Assembly (NCBI GenBank): GCA_003225295.1
Contig: QHYZ01000059.1
Span: 1 to 64,000 of the forward strand
Direction: 5' to 3'
Source: Acidobacteriota bacterium
GTDB lineage: Bacteria > Acidobacteriota > Terriglobia > Acidiferrales > UBA7541
Length of the DNA: 64,000 bases
Shown here in pieces: positions 1 through 9,271 of the stretch (position 1 is its first letter; each line of letters begins with the position of its first letter). The notes beneath the pieces were generated by a model that worked only from the letters and a program-made list of their open reading frames with translations, had not been told where the DNA came from and ran no database searches. The position numbers were made by a program, and so were the translations under genes.

Positions 1-2
1 TT

Positions 3-827
3 GGAATCGAATACAACCACGTTTCCCCAGAATATTTCTCCGTTGTCGGCGTTCCCATCGTGCGGGGCCGCGGATTTCTGCCAGGAGAGACACATGACTC
101 GCCCGGAGTAGTCGTTACAGAATCCACAGCGCGGCGACTTTGGCCCGACGAAGATGCACTGGCAAAAACACTGCGCGAAAGCCGTGGGCGGGAATATTCG
201 GTTATCGGAGTGGCGAGGGACGCACAAGTCGCGCACCTCGGCGATGTCCACACGACGTATCTCTATTTTCCTGCTGGGACGCAAGACAATCTTCGCGTTT
301 ATGTGCTGGTTCGCTATGCAGGAGACTTCCCCGCGACCGCGAAAGGCATTCGCAATGTAGTGCAGTCGCTCGACGCCGACCTGCCCGTCGACGTGACCAA
401 ACTCGAGGACTACCTCGAAGTTTGGCGTCAGCCCTCGCGCATTGTGGCCGCGCTCTCGGGGGCACTTGGCGCCCTCGCGCTTCTGCTCGCTTCGATCGGC
501 GTATATGGAGTGGTGTCTTACAGTGTGAGCCGACGCGTGCACGAGATCGGCGTCCGCATGGCGCTCGGCGCTGACGGCGGCGAAATCATGAACCTTGTCT
601 TGCGGCAAGCCATGCGCCCAGTCCTGGTTGGCGGGCTCGTTGGCGTAGCCGGATGTGCCGTGGTGTCTTGGGTGCTTTCCAGCATGCTTTTCGGTCTTAG
701 CCCGCACGACCCCATAGCATTCATTTCTGTGCCCTTATTTCTGCTGGTTGTGGCCCTGGTCGCGAGCTACATCCCGGCACGCCGGGCCATGTGTGTCGAC
801 CCGATAGTCGCCTTGCGTTACGAGTGA
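3..827 (+). CDS. ADOP-family ABC transporter permease, C-terminal part (cut by window start)
   Basis: The reading frame is open to the left edge, so only the C-terminal 274 residues are seen and the gene begins outside the window. The visible part starts in the second periplasmic MacB-type core (YFSVVGVPIVRGRGF). It then has the FtsX-like four-helix tail with SIGVYGVVSYSVSRR and [11 protein letters not shown], ending ARRAMCVDPIVALRYE. These tails are characteristic of the acidobacterial duplicated orphan permeases, large inner-membrane proteins resembling MacB/FtsX that usually lack a neighbouring ATPase gene; none is seen here. An internal GTG at position 60 is not a credible start because homology extends upstream of it. 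The next paralogue follows after 6 bases. Confidence 0.9.
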   Translation, partial: GIEYNHVSPEYFSVVGVPIVRGRGFLPGETHDSPGVVVTESTARRLWPDEDALAKTLRESRGREYSVIGVARDAQVAHLGDVHTTYLYFPAGTQDNLRVYVLVRYAGDFPATAKGIRNVVQSLDADLPVDVTKLEDYLEVWRQPSRIVAALSGALGALALLLASIGVYGVVSYSVSRRVHEIGVRMALGADGGEIMNLVLRQAMRPVLVGGLVGVAGCAVVSWVLSSMLFGLSPHDPIAFISVPLFLLVVALVASYIPARRAMCVDPIVALRYE

Positions 828-1089
828 GGGCCCGTGTCACTGCTGCGAAGCCTATCAGACGGATTGCGATGGCTGTTCCGAAAGGAACGGGTCAGCAAAG
901 AGCTGGACGAAGAAGTGCGCGGCTTCCTGGAGATGGCCGCCGAAGAAAAGATGAAGCAGGGCATGAGCCGCAAGGATGCGCTTCGCGCCGTGCGGTTGGA
1001 GAGTGGGAATCTCGAGGTTACGAAGGAAATCGTCCGCTCTGCCGGCTGGGAATCTTTTGTCGAGGCACTGTGGCAGGATTTGCGCTTCG
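810..1089 (+). repeat. Long direct repeat, copy 1 (end of one ADOP gene and start of next)
   Basis: These 280 bp match 3390-3669 without gaps and with only scattered substitutions. They span the last codons (LRYE), the stop, the gggccc spacer and the first 85 codons of the following permease. Identity drops abruptly after TTGCGCTTCG. Confidence 0.9.
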
Positions 1090-3407
1090 GCCTGCGCATG
1101 CTGGCCAACAAACCCAGCTTCACCGCCGTTGCGGTTCTCGCTCTTGCCCTCGGCATCGGCGCCAACACCGCCATTTTCAGCATTGTAGATGCCATCCTTC
1201 TGAGAGACCTTCCCTATAAGGATGCCAAGCGTTTGGTGGCTGTCTGGTGTACAGAAATTGGGCAGCCCGGGACAAAGATATTCGCCTCGTATAGGGATTT
1301 TGAGGAATTTAAGGCTCACAGCCATAGTTTGGATGCAGTCGCGGCGCTAACTTGGGCTCGGGCGGGAGAAATTCTCACCTGGCATGGTTCGCCGCACGAA
1401 GTACTGGCAATCCCGGCAAGCGCCGAATTCTTCCCCTTATTGGGAATTTCAGCGGCGCAAGGACGGACGTTTGGGCCGGAGGATGTTCAAAATGGGTGCG
1501 CCGTTGTCCTGACGCATTCGTTTTGGCAGACGGAGTTGGGCTCGCCCACGGGCATCGTTGGGGCGGCCTTGACTCTCAACGGGAAGCCCTGCGCTGTCGC
1601 GGGCGTAATGCCTCACGGATTCGAGTTCTATCCCCAGCGGACCGCGCTATGGGTATTGATCACGCCGGATAGCCAATTCTCCAAACAGCCTTTTAATTCT
1701 GTGGTCGGCATCTTCGGACGGCTCAAACCCGGCGTTAGCATGACTGACGCCGAACGGGAGTTGGTCGCGCTTCATCAACGCGTCGTTCAGGAATCGCCCG
1801 CTGGAAGCTGGGTCGCACGGATCAAACCTATCGTCCGGGACCTGCGGGAAGAGTTCACCTGGATGGCGGGCCGCAATTTGCGCGTGGCGCTGTTCATTCT
1901 GTCCGCAGCGGTTATGCTTCTTCTGCTCATTGCGTGCCTCAATGTCGCCAATCTCCTGCTTGGTCGCTGCGTGGAAAGGCACAGGGAGTTGGCAGTTCGC
2001 TCCGCGCTTGGTTCGGGCCGTTCTCGCCTGATTCGTCAGTTGTTCACCGAGAGCCTCCTTCTTTCGGCGTTCGGAACGCTCGTCGGAATTTTGCTTGCTG
2101 TAGCAGTCGTGCGGTACTTCAATTCAGCGAATTTAGTTGAGCTCCCACCCGGCAACACCGTGGCCATAAACCCACACGTCCTGGGTTTTGCAATTTTCCT
2201 CACGACCCTGACCGGCTTCCTCTTTGGCTTGCTGCCGGCTTGGCGAGCCTCGCAGGTTGACTTAAACGAAGTATTGAAGGAGTCGGGTCGAAGCATTGTC
2301 CGCGGAAACCGGCTCACAAACCAACTCCTGGTCGTCGGTCAAGTGATGCTCTCGATGGTCTTGCTTGCCGGTGCCGGGCTGATGATTCAAAGCATGGTTC
2401 GGTTGGCGTCCGTGCCGCTGGGCTTGCGCCCAGATCATCTTCTGACCGCCCAAGTTGCTCTCCCGCCGGCCACCTATACAAAATTGAGCCAGCGATCCGG
2501 CTTTTACGAAAACTTGATCGCGCGGCTCCGCACGCTCCCAGGCGTCGAAGGAGTGGCTTGGAGCTCAGCCGTGGTGGGCTACGAAGGTGGCCACTCCAGT
2601 GATCTTTCGCTAGCAGGAAAAGCTCAAATAGAAAGTCTGGAAGCTGTCACCCGAGAAGAAATTAGCCTTGATTATTTTCGGGTTCTCGGCATCCCCCTGC
2701 TGCAAGGCCGCCAGTTTGATTCGCGTGACCAAGAAGTGTCGCAGCCTGTTGCCATGGTAAACGACCAAATGGTCCACAGGTATTTTCCGCAGGAAAATCC
2801 TATCGGCAAGCAAATCAAACTCGGCACGTCTGAGGGCAAGGCGCCGTGGCTCACGATTGTCGGAGTTGTTTCAATGATCCTTATGATGCGAGTCGCAGGT
2901 AATCCTATGAGTCTCGGTCCCACGCTACAGGCAGAGATCTCCTCTCTCGATCGCAGCGTCCCCGCCTACGACATCAGAACCATGTCGGCGCGCTACGCTG
3001 AATTCCTGGCTCATCCTCGCTTTCGCGCCATGCTCATGGGAATTCTTGCGGGATTAACTCTATTGCTTGCGGCAATTGGCCTCTACGGTGTTCTCGCACA
3101 AATGGTTTCACAGCGCACCCGGGAAATCGGAATTCGCGTCGCTCTGGGAGCCAACCGTCGCGAGGTCCTGCGTCTTGTCGTGACGGATGGATTGCGGATG
3201 ACGTTCACCGGTGTTGCGGCCGGACTCGCTACGGGAACGATGCTTACGCGGCTTCTTTCAGGGCTGCTCTTCGGCGTAAAGCCCGCCGACCCCTTCACGT
3301 TCGGCACTGCAGCACTCCTACTCTCAGCCGTTGCACTCCTGGCGTGCTACCTCCCCGCTCGCCGTGCCATGCGGGTCGATCCTATGGTGGCCTTGCGTTA
3401 CGAGTGA
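834..3407 (+). CDS. ADOP-family ABC transporter permease with an internal in-frame deletion
   Basis: Inner-membrane MacB/FtsX-like permease of 857 residues with GTG start. Residues 1-95 are the charged ADOP prefix ([17 protein letters not shown]-type helix), then TM1 ([16 protein letters not shown]), a first periplasmic core, an FtsX domain near 345-480, a second core, and a final FtsX domain ending DPMVALRYE. Compared with the two downstream paralogues, the second core jumps from WLTIVGVV straight to [12 protein letters not shown]. About 25-30 residues corresponding to the GDVRHEGL...PEVYIPYGQ stretch of the 3414 gene are missing without breaking the frame. The gene is spaced 6 bases from both neighbours, so co-transcription is likely. 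The substrate is unknown, and no ATPase gene is adjacent. Confidence 0.93.
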   Translation: MSLLRSLSDGLRWLFRKERVSKELDEEVRGFLEMAAEEKMKQGMSRKDALRAVRLESGNLEVTKEIVRSAGWESFVEALWQDLRFGLRMLANKPSFTAVAVLALALGIGANTAIFSIVDAILLRDLPYKDAKRLVAVWCTEIGQPGTKIFASYRDFEEFKAHSHSLDAVAALTWARAGEILTWHGSPHEVLAIPASAEFFPLLGISAAQGRTFGPEDVQNGCAVVLTHSFWQTELGSPTGIVGAALTLNGKPCAVAGVMPHGFEFYPQRTALWVLITPDSQFSKQPFNSVVGIFGRLKPGVSMTDAERELVALHQRVVQESPAGSWVARIKPIVRDLREEFTWMAGRNLRVALFILSAAVMLLLLIACLNVANLLLGRCVERHRELAVRSALGSGRSRLIRQLFTESLLLSAFGTLVGILLAVAVVRYFNSANLVELPPGNTVAINPHVLGFAIFLTTLTGFLFGLLPAWRASQVDLNEVLKESGRSIVRGNRLTNQLLVVGQVMLSMVLLAGAGLMIQSMVRLASVPLGLRPDHLLTAQVALPPATYTKLSQRSGFYENLIARLRTLPGVEGVAWSSAVVGYEGGHSSDLSLAGKAQIESLEAVTREEISLDYFRVLGIPLLQGRQFDSRDQEVSQPVAMVNDQMVHRYFPQENPIGKQIKLGTSEGKAPWLTIVGVVSMILMMRVAGNPMSLGPTLQAEISSLDRSVPAYDIRTMSARYAEFLAHPRFRAMLMGILAGLTLLLAAIGLYGVLAQMVSQRTREIGIRVALGANRREVLRLVVTDGLRMTFTGVAAGLATGTMLTRLLSGLLFGVKPADPFTFGTAALLLSAVALLACYLPARRAMRVDPMVALRYE

Positions 3408-3669
3408 GGGCCCATGTCACTGCTGCGAAGCCTATCAGACGGATGGCGATGGCTGTTCCGAAAGGAACGGGTCAGCAAAGAGCTGGACGAAGAAGTGCGC
3501 AGCTTCCTGGAGATGGCCGCCGAAGAAAAGATGAAGCAGGGCATGAGCCGCAAGGATGCGCTTCGCGCCGTGCGCCTGGAGCGGGGAAACCTCGAAGTTA
3601 CGAAGGAAGTGGTGCGCTCTGCCGGCTGGGAATCTTTTGTCGCGGCACTGTGGCAGGATTTGCGCTTCG
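3390..3669 (+). repeat. Long direct repeat, copy 2
   Basis: This is the partner of 810-1089, offset by 2580 bp. A third, clearly more diverged version sits at about 6081-6360. Repeats at gene junctions like this can drive unequal crossing-over that adds or removes whole permease genes. Confidence 0.9.
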
Positions 3670-6098
3670 CCACCCGCGTGCTCCGCAAGTCTCCCGGCTT
3701 CGCTGCGGTCGCCGTGCTCACGCTGGCGCTAGGTATCGGCGCAAACACCGCCATGTTTACCGTCGTGAATGGCGTCATCCTGAAGCCTCTGCCATACCCC
3801 CACCCCGACCGCCTGGTGATGCTCTGGGAAAGGCAGCTCTCCGATGGCACTCTAGGGACCGTGGCGCCAGCGAATTTCGTCGATTGGCGTGAGCAGAACC
3901 ACTCCTTTGACAAGATGGCTGCCATCGACCCATATCCGGACTTCATTCTAAACGGCTCCGGCGAGCCGCAACGCTTGACGGGCGCCGCCGTGAGCTCAGA
4001 TTTCTTTTCTCTGCTGGGTGTTCACATGGCCCTGGGCCGCGACTTTCTGCCAGAAGAGGACCGCCCCGGCCATAACCAAGTGGCCATCGTCAGCTACTCC
4101 ACCTGGTTAAATTACTTTGGAGGTCGACCGGATATTGTTGAAAGACAACTCACGCTCAACAATACTGCCTACTCGGTTGTCGGTGTACTCCCGCGCGACT
4201 TTTCGTTGGTTAGTAAAGCTTCTGACTTCCAATCTCGAAACCGGTTCGATCTGTGGACGCCGCTCGCCCTTGCTTCTCCTCCGGAGCCGTGGCAGCGCGG
4301 GACCCATCCATTGTGCGTATTCGCCCGGCTCAAGTCTGGTATTCCGTTAGAGCAGGCTCAAACAGATTTGAATCAAGTAGCCGCCAATCTACAGCACCTT
4401 TACCCGGCTGACGACAAAGAGAGAGGTATTACGGCCGTTCCGCTGGGTCAGCATGTGGTAGCAAACCTGCGTACCGCCCTGTTCACCCTTTTGGCCGCAG
4501 TCGGCATGGTGCTAGTAATTGCTTCGGCCAACATAGCTAATCTCCTGCTCACTCGCGCGGTGACACGCCAAAAGGAAACTGCTCTACGCGTCGCATTAGG
4601 TGCCACCCGTAAGCGACTCGCGCAACAACTATTAACGGAAAGCATGCTTCTTGTCCTATTTGGCGGATCGCTGGGATTGTCGTTTGCATGTCTCGCCGTC
4701 CCTGCTGTGGTGCGTTATTTGCCGGCAGATCTGCCTCGCGCCTCCGAGATCGCCGTTGATGGTCGAGTGCTAGCCTTCACCAGCTTGATCTCCCTCTTCA
4801 CAGGATTTCTTTTCGGCCTGCTTCCCTTGCTTCAGTTTAAGCAAGTAAGCGCTAACGATTCCTTGAAACAAAATGGGCGTGGTATGGCCGCTGGCCAATC
4901 CCGCCTGCGGAGCGCTCTCATCATCGGGCAGGTCGCTGTCGCTCTGGTCCTCCTGGTCGGAGCGGGCCTGATGATCAAGAGCCTTTGGATGTTATTGAAG
5001 GTCTCGCCAGGATTTCCGACCGAGCACATTCTCACTGCTCGCCTTTCACTCCCGCCGCAGTATACGAACGGGAATGTCTTCGGAATCGGCCAGCATCGCC
5101 GGATTTCGGCCTTCCAGTGGGAGCTGCTTGGACGGGTGCGCGGCATTCCCGGTGTGCAATCGGCCGCTTTCACGGCGTACCTACCGCTGAGTGGCGCCGA
5201 CAGTTCCTGGGCGTTTGACATTGAAGGCCGCGCAGCAAAACCCCTCGGCGTGTACGACATAACCAACTACCGGCCGGTGAGCGCCAACTATTTCGAAACG
5301 GTGGGCATCCCGGTGCAGCGCGGACGCAGTTTCGGTCCCACCGATAACGAGGCTAGCCCTATCGTCGTTGTTGTTAATGAGTCCATGGCGCGCACCTATT
5401 GGAACCAGCAGAATCCCGTCGATCAGCGGGCGCGGTTTAGCGACCAGAAGTGGCGGACCATAGTAGGCGTGGTAGGCGACGTTCGCCATGAGGGTTTGGG
5501 AATGAAACCTGAACCTGAGGTCTACATTCCCTATGGCCAGATTGCCAACGTGGAGTCGCGCCCTACGATTGTGTTGCGCACTTCGATTGAGCCAACGAGC
5601 CTAACAAGCGCTCTGCGGAAAGCAGTTTCCGAGGTCGATGCGAATGTGCCCCTGGATCACATCGAAACGATGAAGCAGATTGTTTCCGTTTCGGTTGGGC
5701 AGCCGCGTTTCAGAACAGCGGTGCTTTTGATCTTCGCGATCTTAGCTCTCTTTGTTGCTTCCATCGGCCTATACGGCGTCATGAGCTATTTGATCAGTCA
5801 GCGAACACGAGAGTTCGGCATCCGCGTCGCGGTTGGGGCAAGCAGCGGCGCTCTTCTTCGCCTGGTCCTCGGACAAGCGGCGAAACTGGTCGGTATCGGT
5901 ATTTGTCTCGGCTTAGTCGGAGCCATGCTTCTTGCACGATCGATAGCTAGCCTCCTTTACGGCGTTACGCCGTTCGATGCCGCCACCTTGGCGAGCGTCT
6001 CGCTCCTGTTAGCCGCTGTGGCTTTGCTGGCCAGCTACATCCCCGCGCGTCGAGCCGCGAGCGTTGATCCGACGGTGGCACTTCGTTACGAGGAGTAA
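3414..6098 (+). CDS. ADOP-family ABC transporter permease
   Basis: Full-length paralogue of 894 residues with ATG start directly after a gggccc spacer. The domain order is ADOP prefix (1-95), TM1 with [11 protein letters not shown], MacB-type core, FtsX domain with ANIANLLLTRAVTRQKE, second core with the complete GVVGDVRHEGL / PEVYIPYGQ motif, and a closing FtsX domain with SIGLYGVMSYLISQRTREFGIRVAVGA. Its first 256 coding bases are almost identical to those of the preceding gene, after which the two diverge sharply, which suggests gene conversion or recent duplication of the prefix. ADOP proteins are presumed inner-membrane efflux-type permeases that use ATPases encoded elsewhere; the specific substrate cannot be read from the sequence. 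Confidence 0.95.
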   Translation: MSLLRSLSDGWRWLFRKERVSKELDEEVRSFLEMAAEEKMKQGMSRKDALRAVRLERGNLEVTKEVVRSAGWESFVAALWQDLRFATRVLRKSPGFAAVAVLTLALGIGANTAMFTVVNGVILKPLPYPHPDRLVMLWERQLSDGTLGTVAPANFVDWREQNHSFDKMAAIDPYPDFILNGSGEPQRLTGAAVSSDFFSLLGVHMALGRDFLPEEDRPGHNQVAIVSYSTWLNYFGGRPDIVERQLTLNNTAYSVVGVLPRDFSLVSKASDFQSRNRFDLWTPLALASPPEPWQRGTHPLCVFARLKSGIPLEQAQTDLNQVAANLQHLYPADDKERGITAVPLGQHVVANLRTALFTLLAAVGMVLVIASANIANLLLTRAVTRQKETALRVALGATRKRLAQQLLTESMLLVLFGGSLGLSFACLAVPAVVRYLPADLPRASEIAVDGRVLAFTSLISLFTGFLFGLLPLLQFKQVSANDSLKQNGRGMAAGQSRLRSALIIGQVAVALVLLVGAGLMIKSLWMLLKVSPGFPTEHILTARLSLPPQYTNGNVFGIGQHRRISAFQWELLGRVRGIPGVQSAAFTAYLPLSGADSSWAFDIEGRAAKPLGVYDITNYRPVSANYFETVGIPVQRGRSFGPTDNEASPIVVVVNESMARTYWNQQNPVDQRARFSDQKWRTIVGVVGDVRHEGLGMKPEPEVYIPYGQIANVESRPTIVLRTSIEPTSLTSALRKAVSEVDANVPLDHIETMKQIVSVSVGQPRFRTAVLLIFAILALFVASIGLYGVMSYLISQRTREFGIRVAVGASSGALLRLVLGQAAKLVGIGICLGLVGAMLLARSIASLLYGVTPFDAATLASVSLLLAAVALLASYIPARRAASVDPTVALRYEE

Positions 6099-6104
6099 GG
6101 GCCC

Positions 6105-8732
6105 ATGTCACTGCTGCGCAACCTGTCAGACGGACTCCGATCGCTGTTCCGAAGACAACGCGTCGAAGGGGAGTTGCACGAAGAACTGCGCCGCTTCCTG
6201 GAGATGGCGGCCGAGGAAAAAATGAAGGAGGGCATGAGCCGCCAGGATGCGCTTCGAGCAGTGCGTTTGGAGCGAGGAAACCTCGAAGTTACCAAGGAAA
6301 TCATCCGCTCTGCCGCTTGGGAATCTTTTGTCGAGACGTGTTGGCAGGACTTGCGCTTCGCTCTCCGAACGCTGGGCAAGTCCCCTGGCTTCACCGCACT
6401 GGCCGTCCTCACGCTCGCTCTCGGCATCGGCGCCAACACCGCCGTCTTCACGGTCGTAAATGGAGTGTTGTTGCGACCGATGCCATTCCCGGAAGCGGAC
6501 CGACTGTTCCTCGTTTCATTGGCACCGCGAGGTGGACCCTTTGAATGGCAACCCGGGATTTCAGATAGCGACTACCTGGCGTTTCGCGATCAGGACCAGG
6601 TGTTTGAGAATGTTGCGTCATTTACAAAAGGAACTACGGCAAATCTGACGGGCGCCGGCGATCCCGTCCAGATTCCGGTGGCCTATGTAACCACGCAGTT
6701 TTTTCTAACCCTGCGCACAAAGCCGGAAATCGGCCGCGGATTTCTTGCCGGCGAAGACGAGCCTGGCCGCGACAGCGTCGTTTTACTCAGCCACGAAATC
6801 TGGAAGGAGCGATTCGGCTCGGACTCCGGAATTTTGGGAAAAAGGATCAGACTCGACGGGGTTGACCGCGCCGTGATCGGCGTCATGCCGCCCGGGTTCG
6901 CATTCCCGGGTGCTAAGGCCTGGATGCCACTGGCCATCCGAATCGATGGGCACAATTCGTTTACTCGACCTGTCGTGGGGCGACTGAAACCGGACGTTCT
7001 TCCTCAACAAGCTAAAGCGGAGGTGCAGACCTTCGCGGGGCATCTGCCTCTCGCTCCAGGGGAGAATGAACGGATGCCGCAGATTATTCCGCTAAGGGAT
7101 TTGTTCGTTGCAAAAATTCGTCCCGCGCTTGTGGTTTTCACAGGGGCAGTATCATTCGTGCTGCTGATCGCGTGCGCCAACGTAGCCAGTCTGTTCTTGG
7201 TTCGGGCCGCTGGCCGGGGACAGGAGATGGCCGTACGCAGTGCGTTAGGCGCAGGCCGCTGGCGGCTCGTGCGCCAGTTACTTACAGAAAGCACTGTACT
7301 TTCGCTGGCAGGCGGCGTGGCGGGACTCTTACTGGCATTTTGGGGCGTCCCGGCCCTGCTCGCTTTGGCACCCGCAGGAAAAGTCCCTCGGACGGAAATG
7401 ATCAGGATCGACGGTTGGGTGCTGGCGTTCACTTTTGGCATCTCCACGGTCACTGGCATTCTGTTCGGCTTGGCTCCAGCGTTCCAAGTCCTCAAGCCTG
7501 ATGTCCGCGACTCCTTGAGTTCGGTGGGGCGCCGTGTGACTGGAGGCCACGAAAGACTACGAGGCGCGCTGGCGATCTCCGAAATTGCCCTGGCGCTCAT
7601 GTTACTCACTGGCGCTGGTTTGATGTTGAAGAGCTTTCTGCGGCTTCGGTCCGTTAATCCCGGTTTTGTGTCGCAGAGCGTGATGACCCTGACTGTCGAC
7701 CTCGAAGATTCTACCTATCGCACAGCGGGTCAAATGCAGGCCTTTCACACGCGCACACTCGCAGGGCTTTCCGGTCTGCCCGGAGCTGTTGTTGCAGGCG
7801 CCGTCGATTGGTTACCGCTTGGCGAGGCTTTGGCCATGGGCGATTTCCAAGTGGAAGGGCGCCTCCGGCCGCGCAGTTTCATCGTGGACAAACCCTGTGT
7901 TAGCCCCGGTTACTTCAGGGCTATGGGAATCCGCCTGCAGCGCGGACGTGAGTTCACTGAACGCGATAACAAGACTGCTCCCGGTGTGGTCATCGTGAGC
8001 CAGTCCGTCGCACGAACCCTTTGGCCGGGCGAAGATCCCGTGGGGAAGCGCATCTCGATGGAAGATCATCCCAAACCCGAAGATTGGCTAACGGTGGTCG
8101 GCGTTGTGGATGATCTTAAACAACGAGCGCTAGCCAAGAGTCCGGATCCAGCCATCTACCAACCGTATCTTCAAGTCTCACACCCATTCTTCTTAAGCCA
8201 CATGACGTATGTGCTCAGAACAACGAGGCCTCCAGTAAGTGTCGCTGCGGGGATGCGGGCCGTTCTCAGAAATGTCGACAAGGACCAACCAATATCGATT
8301 GCTTCGATGGACAGCCTGATTTCAACTACCATTGCCGAACCGCAATTCCAGACGCGACTGCTCGCCTCATTCGCGCTGATCGCCTTGATGCTCACTGTCG
8401 TCGGCGTCTACGGTGTGCTGTCTTATTCCGTTCGGCAACGCACCCAGGAAATCGGAGTGCGCATGGCGTTGGGCGCCCAGAATGTGGATGTGTTGCGGAT
8501 GCTGCTTAAAAAAGCGCTGGTCGTCATCTGCGCGGGAATTGTCATAGGAGGGGCGGGTTCGCTGGCCTTTGCGCGCGTGCTCGCGAGATTCCTATTTGAG
8601 GTCAAGCCAAGCGATCCGGCAACCTTCGCTGCAGTAGCTTTGCTGCTAGCCGGTTCGGCACTCTCGGCCTGCTACATCCCCGCCCGGCGCGCCACCGGTG
8701 TCGACCCGCTGGTGGCCTTGCGTTACGAATAG
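6105..8732 (+). CDS. ADOP-family ABC transporter permease
   Basis: Fourth member of the array, 875 residues, ATG start 6 bases after the previous stop (taa gggccc atg). It shows the same architecture: prefix with [21 protein letters not shown]1 with [11 protein letters not shown], two MacB-type cores and two FtsX domains, ending DPLVALRYE. The second core retains the [11 protein letters not shown] / [10 protein letters not shown] region that the 834 gene lacks. Its 5' end is clearly homologous to, but more diverged than, the shared 5' block of the two genes before it, so it was not part of the most recent duplication. It is the last gene of the cluster; no U-tract terminator follows directly. 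Confidence 0.95.
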   Translation: MSLLRNLSDGLRSLFRRQRVEGELHEELRRFLEMAAEEKMKEGMSRQDALRAVRLERGNLEVTKEIIRSAAWESFVETCWQDLRFALRTLGKSPGFTALAVLTLALGIGANTAVFTVVNGVLLRPMPFPEADRLFLVSLAPRGGPFEWQPGISDSDYLAFRDQDQVFENVASFTKGTTANLTGAGDPVQIPVAYVTTQFFLTLRTKPEIGRGFLAGEDEPGRDSVVLLSHEIWKERFGSDSGILGKRIRLDGVDRAVIGVMPPGFAFPGAKAWMPLAIRIDGHNSFTRPVVGRLKPDVLPQQAKAEVQTFAGHLPLAPGENERMPQIIPLRDLFVAKIRPALVVFTGAVSFVLLIACANVASLFLVRAAGRGQEMAVRSALGAGRWRLVRQLLTESTVLSLAGGVAGLLLAFWGVPALLALAPAGKVPRTEMIRIDGWVLAFTFGISTVTGILFGLAPAFQVLKPDVRDSLSSVGRRVTGGHERLRGALAISEIALALMLLTGAGLMLKSFLRLRSVNPGFVSQSVMTLTVDLEDSTYRTAGQMQAFHTRTLAGLSGLPGAVVAGAVDWLPLGEALAMGDFQVEGRLRPRSFIVDKPCVSPGYFRAMGIRLQRGREFTERDNKTAPGVVIVSQSVARTLWPGEDPVGKRISMEDHPKPEDWLTVVGVVDDLKQRALAKSPDPAIYQPYLQVSHPFFLSHMTYVLRTTRPPVSVAAGMRAVLRNVDKDQPISIASMDSLISTTIAEPQFQTRLLASFALIALMLTVVGVYGVLSYSVRQRTQEIGVRMALGAQNVDVLRMLLKKALVVICAGIVIGGAGSLAFARVLARFLFEVKPSDPATFAAVALLLAGSALSACYIPARRATGVDPLVALRYE

Positions 8733-8962
8733 GGGCGCCTGTTTTTGATCCGAGTCTGCTTCCCAATCTGCATTCTCTGGCGAGTCCGGTAAGTTCTTTT
8801 TTCTTGGCCGCGCATTTTCCTGGGACGGCTTCAGGCTAATTCCTGCGTCCGGCAGCTTCGGCTTTCCCTTACACCATGGGGTTCCCTCCCGTAAAGCAGC
8901 CGCTCGCCTTCGAAGCAGAAGCTCTCGCTCGTCGGTGCCCGGGAAAACGGGGCAGGAAAAAG

Positions 8963-8980
8963 GACATTTCAAGAAATGTC
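8963..8980. promoter_or_regulatory. Perfect palindrome in the intergenic region before lpdA
   Basis: GACATTTC-AA-GAAATGTC is a perfect 8-bp inverted repeat with a 2-bp centre. It lies 70 bp upstream of the candidate lpd promoter in a 539-bp gap that otherwise holds no recognisable gene. It could be a dimeric regulator site; no regulator can be assigned. Confidence 0.3.
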
Positions 8981-9049
8981 TTACCTGAGGACTATGTGGC
9001 ACCCGAGGAGCGCGCCAACCAGCTTGCCGCGAAGGCAATCGGGCGGAGG

Positions 9050-9078
9050 TTGCTCGGGGGGCGGGCGACTGTTAAAAT
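9050..9078 (+). promoter_or_regulatory. Candidate sigma70-type promoter of the lpd operon
   Basis: TTGCTC and TAAAAT are separated by exactly 17 bp. The -10 matches consensus at 5 of 6 positions; the -35 is weak. Predicted transcription starts near 9085, giving a leader of about 185 nt before the GTG at 9272. Confidence 0.45.
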
Positions 9079-9097
9079 TTAATGTTTGCTGGGACGC

Positions 9098-9130
9098 AGC
9101 CGTCTGCGCCGTAAGCGCGGACGGCTTTTT
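9098..9130 (+). terminator. Terminator-like hairpin in the lpd leader (possible attenuator)
   Basis: AGCCGTC pairs with GACGGCT around an inner GCGC/GCGC stem and is followed by five Ts. It sits downstream of the candidate promoter and 140 bp upstream of the operon. It is therefore either an attenuator or a terminator for an upstream transcript. Confidence 0.5.
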
Positions 9131-9271
9131 CTCCGTTGGGATGGCGTTCAGAAAGCGAACGTCCGCCGACCCGTCTTATCGGCCTGACCCCCCTGGAGCT
9201 TTTTTCGAGCGTGCTTGCGGTGAGGAGGTCTCAACTCATCGGTTCTGGCCCCTACGGAAGGGAGACTACGA

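Noticed and set aside
8733-9271. Short frames in the gap before lpdA
   Set aside because: None has a ribosome site or recognisable sequence; the gap looks regulatory.
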